Position numbers and translations under genes: made by a program. Below are positions 5,721 through 6,045 of a DNA stretch of 6,045 nt, in pieces. Positions within the stretch are counted from its first letter, which is position 1. Each line of letters opens with the position of its first letter. The DNA is from an uncultured Bacteroidales bacterium (lineage in GTDB: Bacteria > Bacteroidota > Bacteroidia > Bacteroidales > Paludibacteraceae), in NCBI GenBank assembly GCA_945787425.1, contig CALZHO010000056.1, positions 1 through 6,045 on the forward strand, read 5' to 3'. Below the pieces are notes generated by a model that worked only from the letters and a program-made list of their open reading frames with translations, was not told the DNA's origin and made no database searches.

Positions 5721-6045
5721 ATGAAGTACCTTTTAACAATAGTGCTTGTTTGTGTAGCATTACTCCATAGTTATGCTGGAACCACGATATATACTTTCAC
5801 ATCTAAAGATTGGCAAAGTGCAATCCATGCTACTGTTTGCGATGGAAAAACCGATGGTTGGATGTGTGATAAAGAGGCATATGATTATCAGGAGGGTTAT
5901 GTGGATGCACAAAATCGTATATATGGTCGTGGAGTAAGTGTAAAGACAGGTACTTCTGGAGCTGGTGCAACATCTATCGTTACATTTGACGAAGTGCGTA
6001 GTGTTGATATTAATTTCTGCCAAAACGCATCCAAAGGAAAAGGTA
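5721..6045 (+). CDS. Exported protein of unknown function (3' partial)
   Basis: The first 108 codons of an exported protein cut by the window end. Residues 1-19 are a clear signal peptide (MKYLLTIVLVCVALLHSYA) with a likely cut before GTTIYTF. The visible mature part is beta-rich and polar. It has a pattern, roughly TSGAGATSIVTFDEVRSVDI followed by NFCQNASKGKG, that I associate with secreted Bacteroidales proteins carrying beta-sandwich modules; that family link is from memory and is not proven here. It contains three Cys (C40, C49, C99) after the signal peptide. It begins 20 bases after the phosphodiesterase stop with a similar A/T-rich leader and no promoter motif between them, so it is probably in the same operon. 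A minus-strand open frame over 5760-6023 is its shadow. Confidence 0.85.
   Translation, partial: MKYLLTIVLVCVALLHSYAGTTIYTFTSKDWQSAIHATVCDGKTDGWMCDKEAYDYQEGYVDAQNRIYGRGVSVKTGTSGAGATSIVTFDEVRSVDINFCQNASKGKG

Overview
The window looks like chromosomal DNA of an uncultured or less studied member of the Bacteroidota, probably Bacteroidales. Three things point there. Both promoters I can see fit the Bacteroidetes sigma pattern (TTTG, about 20 bases, TAnnTTTG). Most gene starts are A/T-rich rather than having a well-spaced Shine-Dalgarno. Two exported proteins have Bacteroidales character, one of them ending in a short tail like those of type IX secretion cargo. I see no mobile element, phage gene, tRNA, rRNA or CRISPR array.

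Layout. Bases 1-434 (+) hold the C-terminal part of a HAD-family phosphatase that begins before the window. Bases 435-710 are a convergent intergenic stretch made largely of short tandem repeats: an 11-bp array, then a 7-bp array. Bases 711-2669 (-) hold a probable two-gene unit, a DinF-like MATE transporter followed by a NUDIX hydrolase. Bases 2670-2806 are a compact divergent promoter region. From 2807 (+) runs a tight unit: a TrmH/SpoU RNA methyltransferase, then 11 bases later a large secreted glycerophosphodiester phosphodiesterase fused to extra extracellular domains, then 20 bases later the start of another exported protein cut by the window end.

The genes do not form an obvious single pathway. 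HAD, NUDIX, MATE and TrmH proteins are ordinary housekeeping or house-cleaning functions; the last two genes encode exported proteins that act outside the cytoplasm.

The most unusual signal is not a gene. Degenerate tandem repeats, mostly of 7 bp, recur through the first 3.1 kb, both between genes and inside conserved enzymes. Inside genes they are read through in frame at places that should tolerate extra residues: the MATE loop between helices 8 and 9, the linker between the two TrmH domains, and the HAD C-terminus. An 8-bp array lies just before HAD motif II and a 10-bp array between HAD motifs III and IV. This suggests a genome-wide process that seeds short-period arrays and is filtered by protein tolerance.
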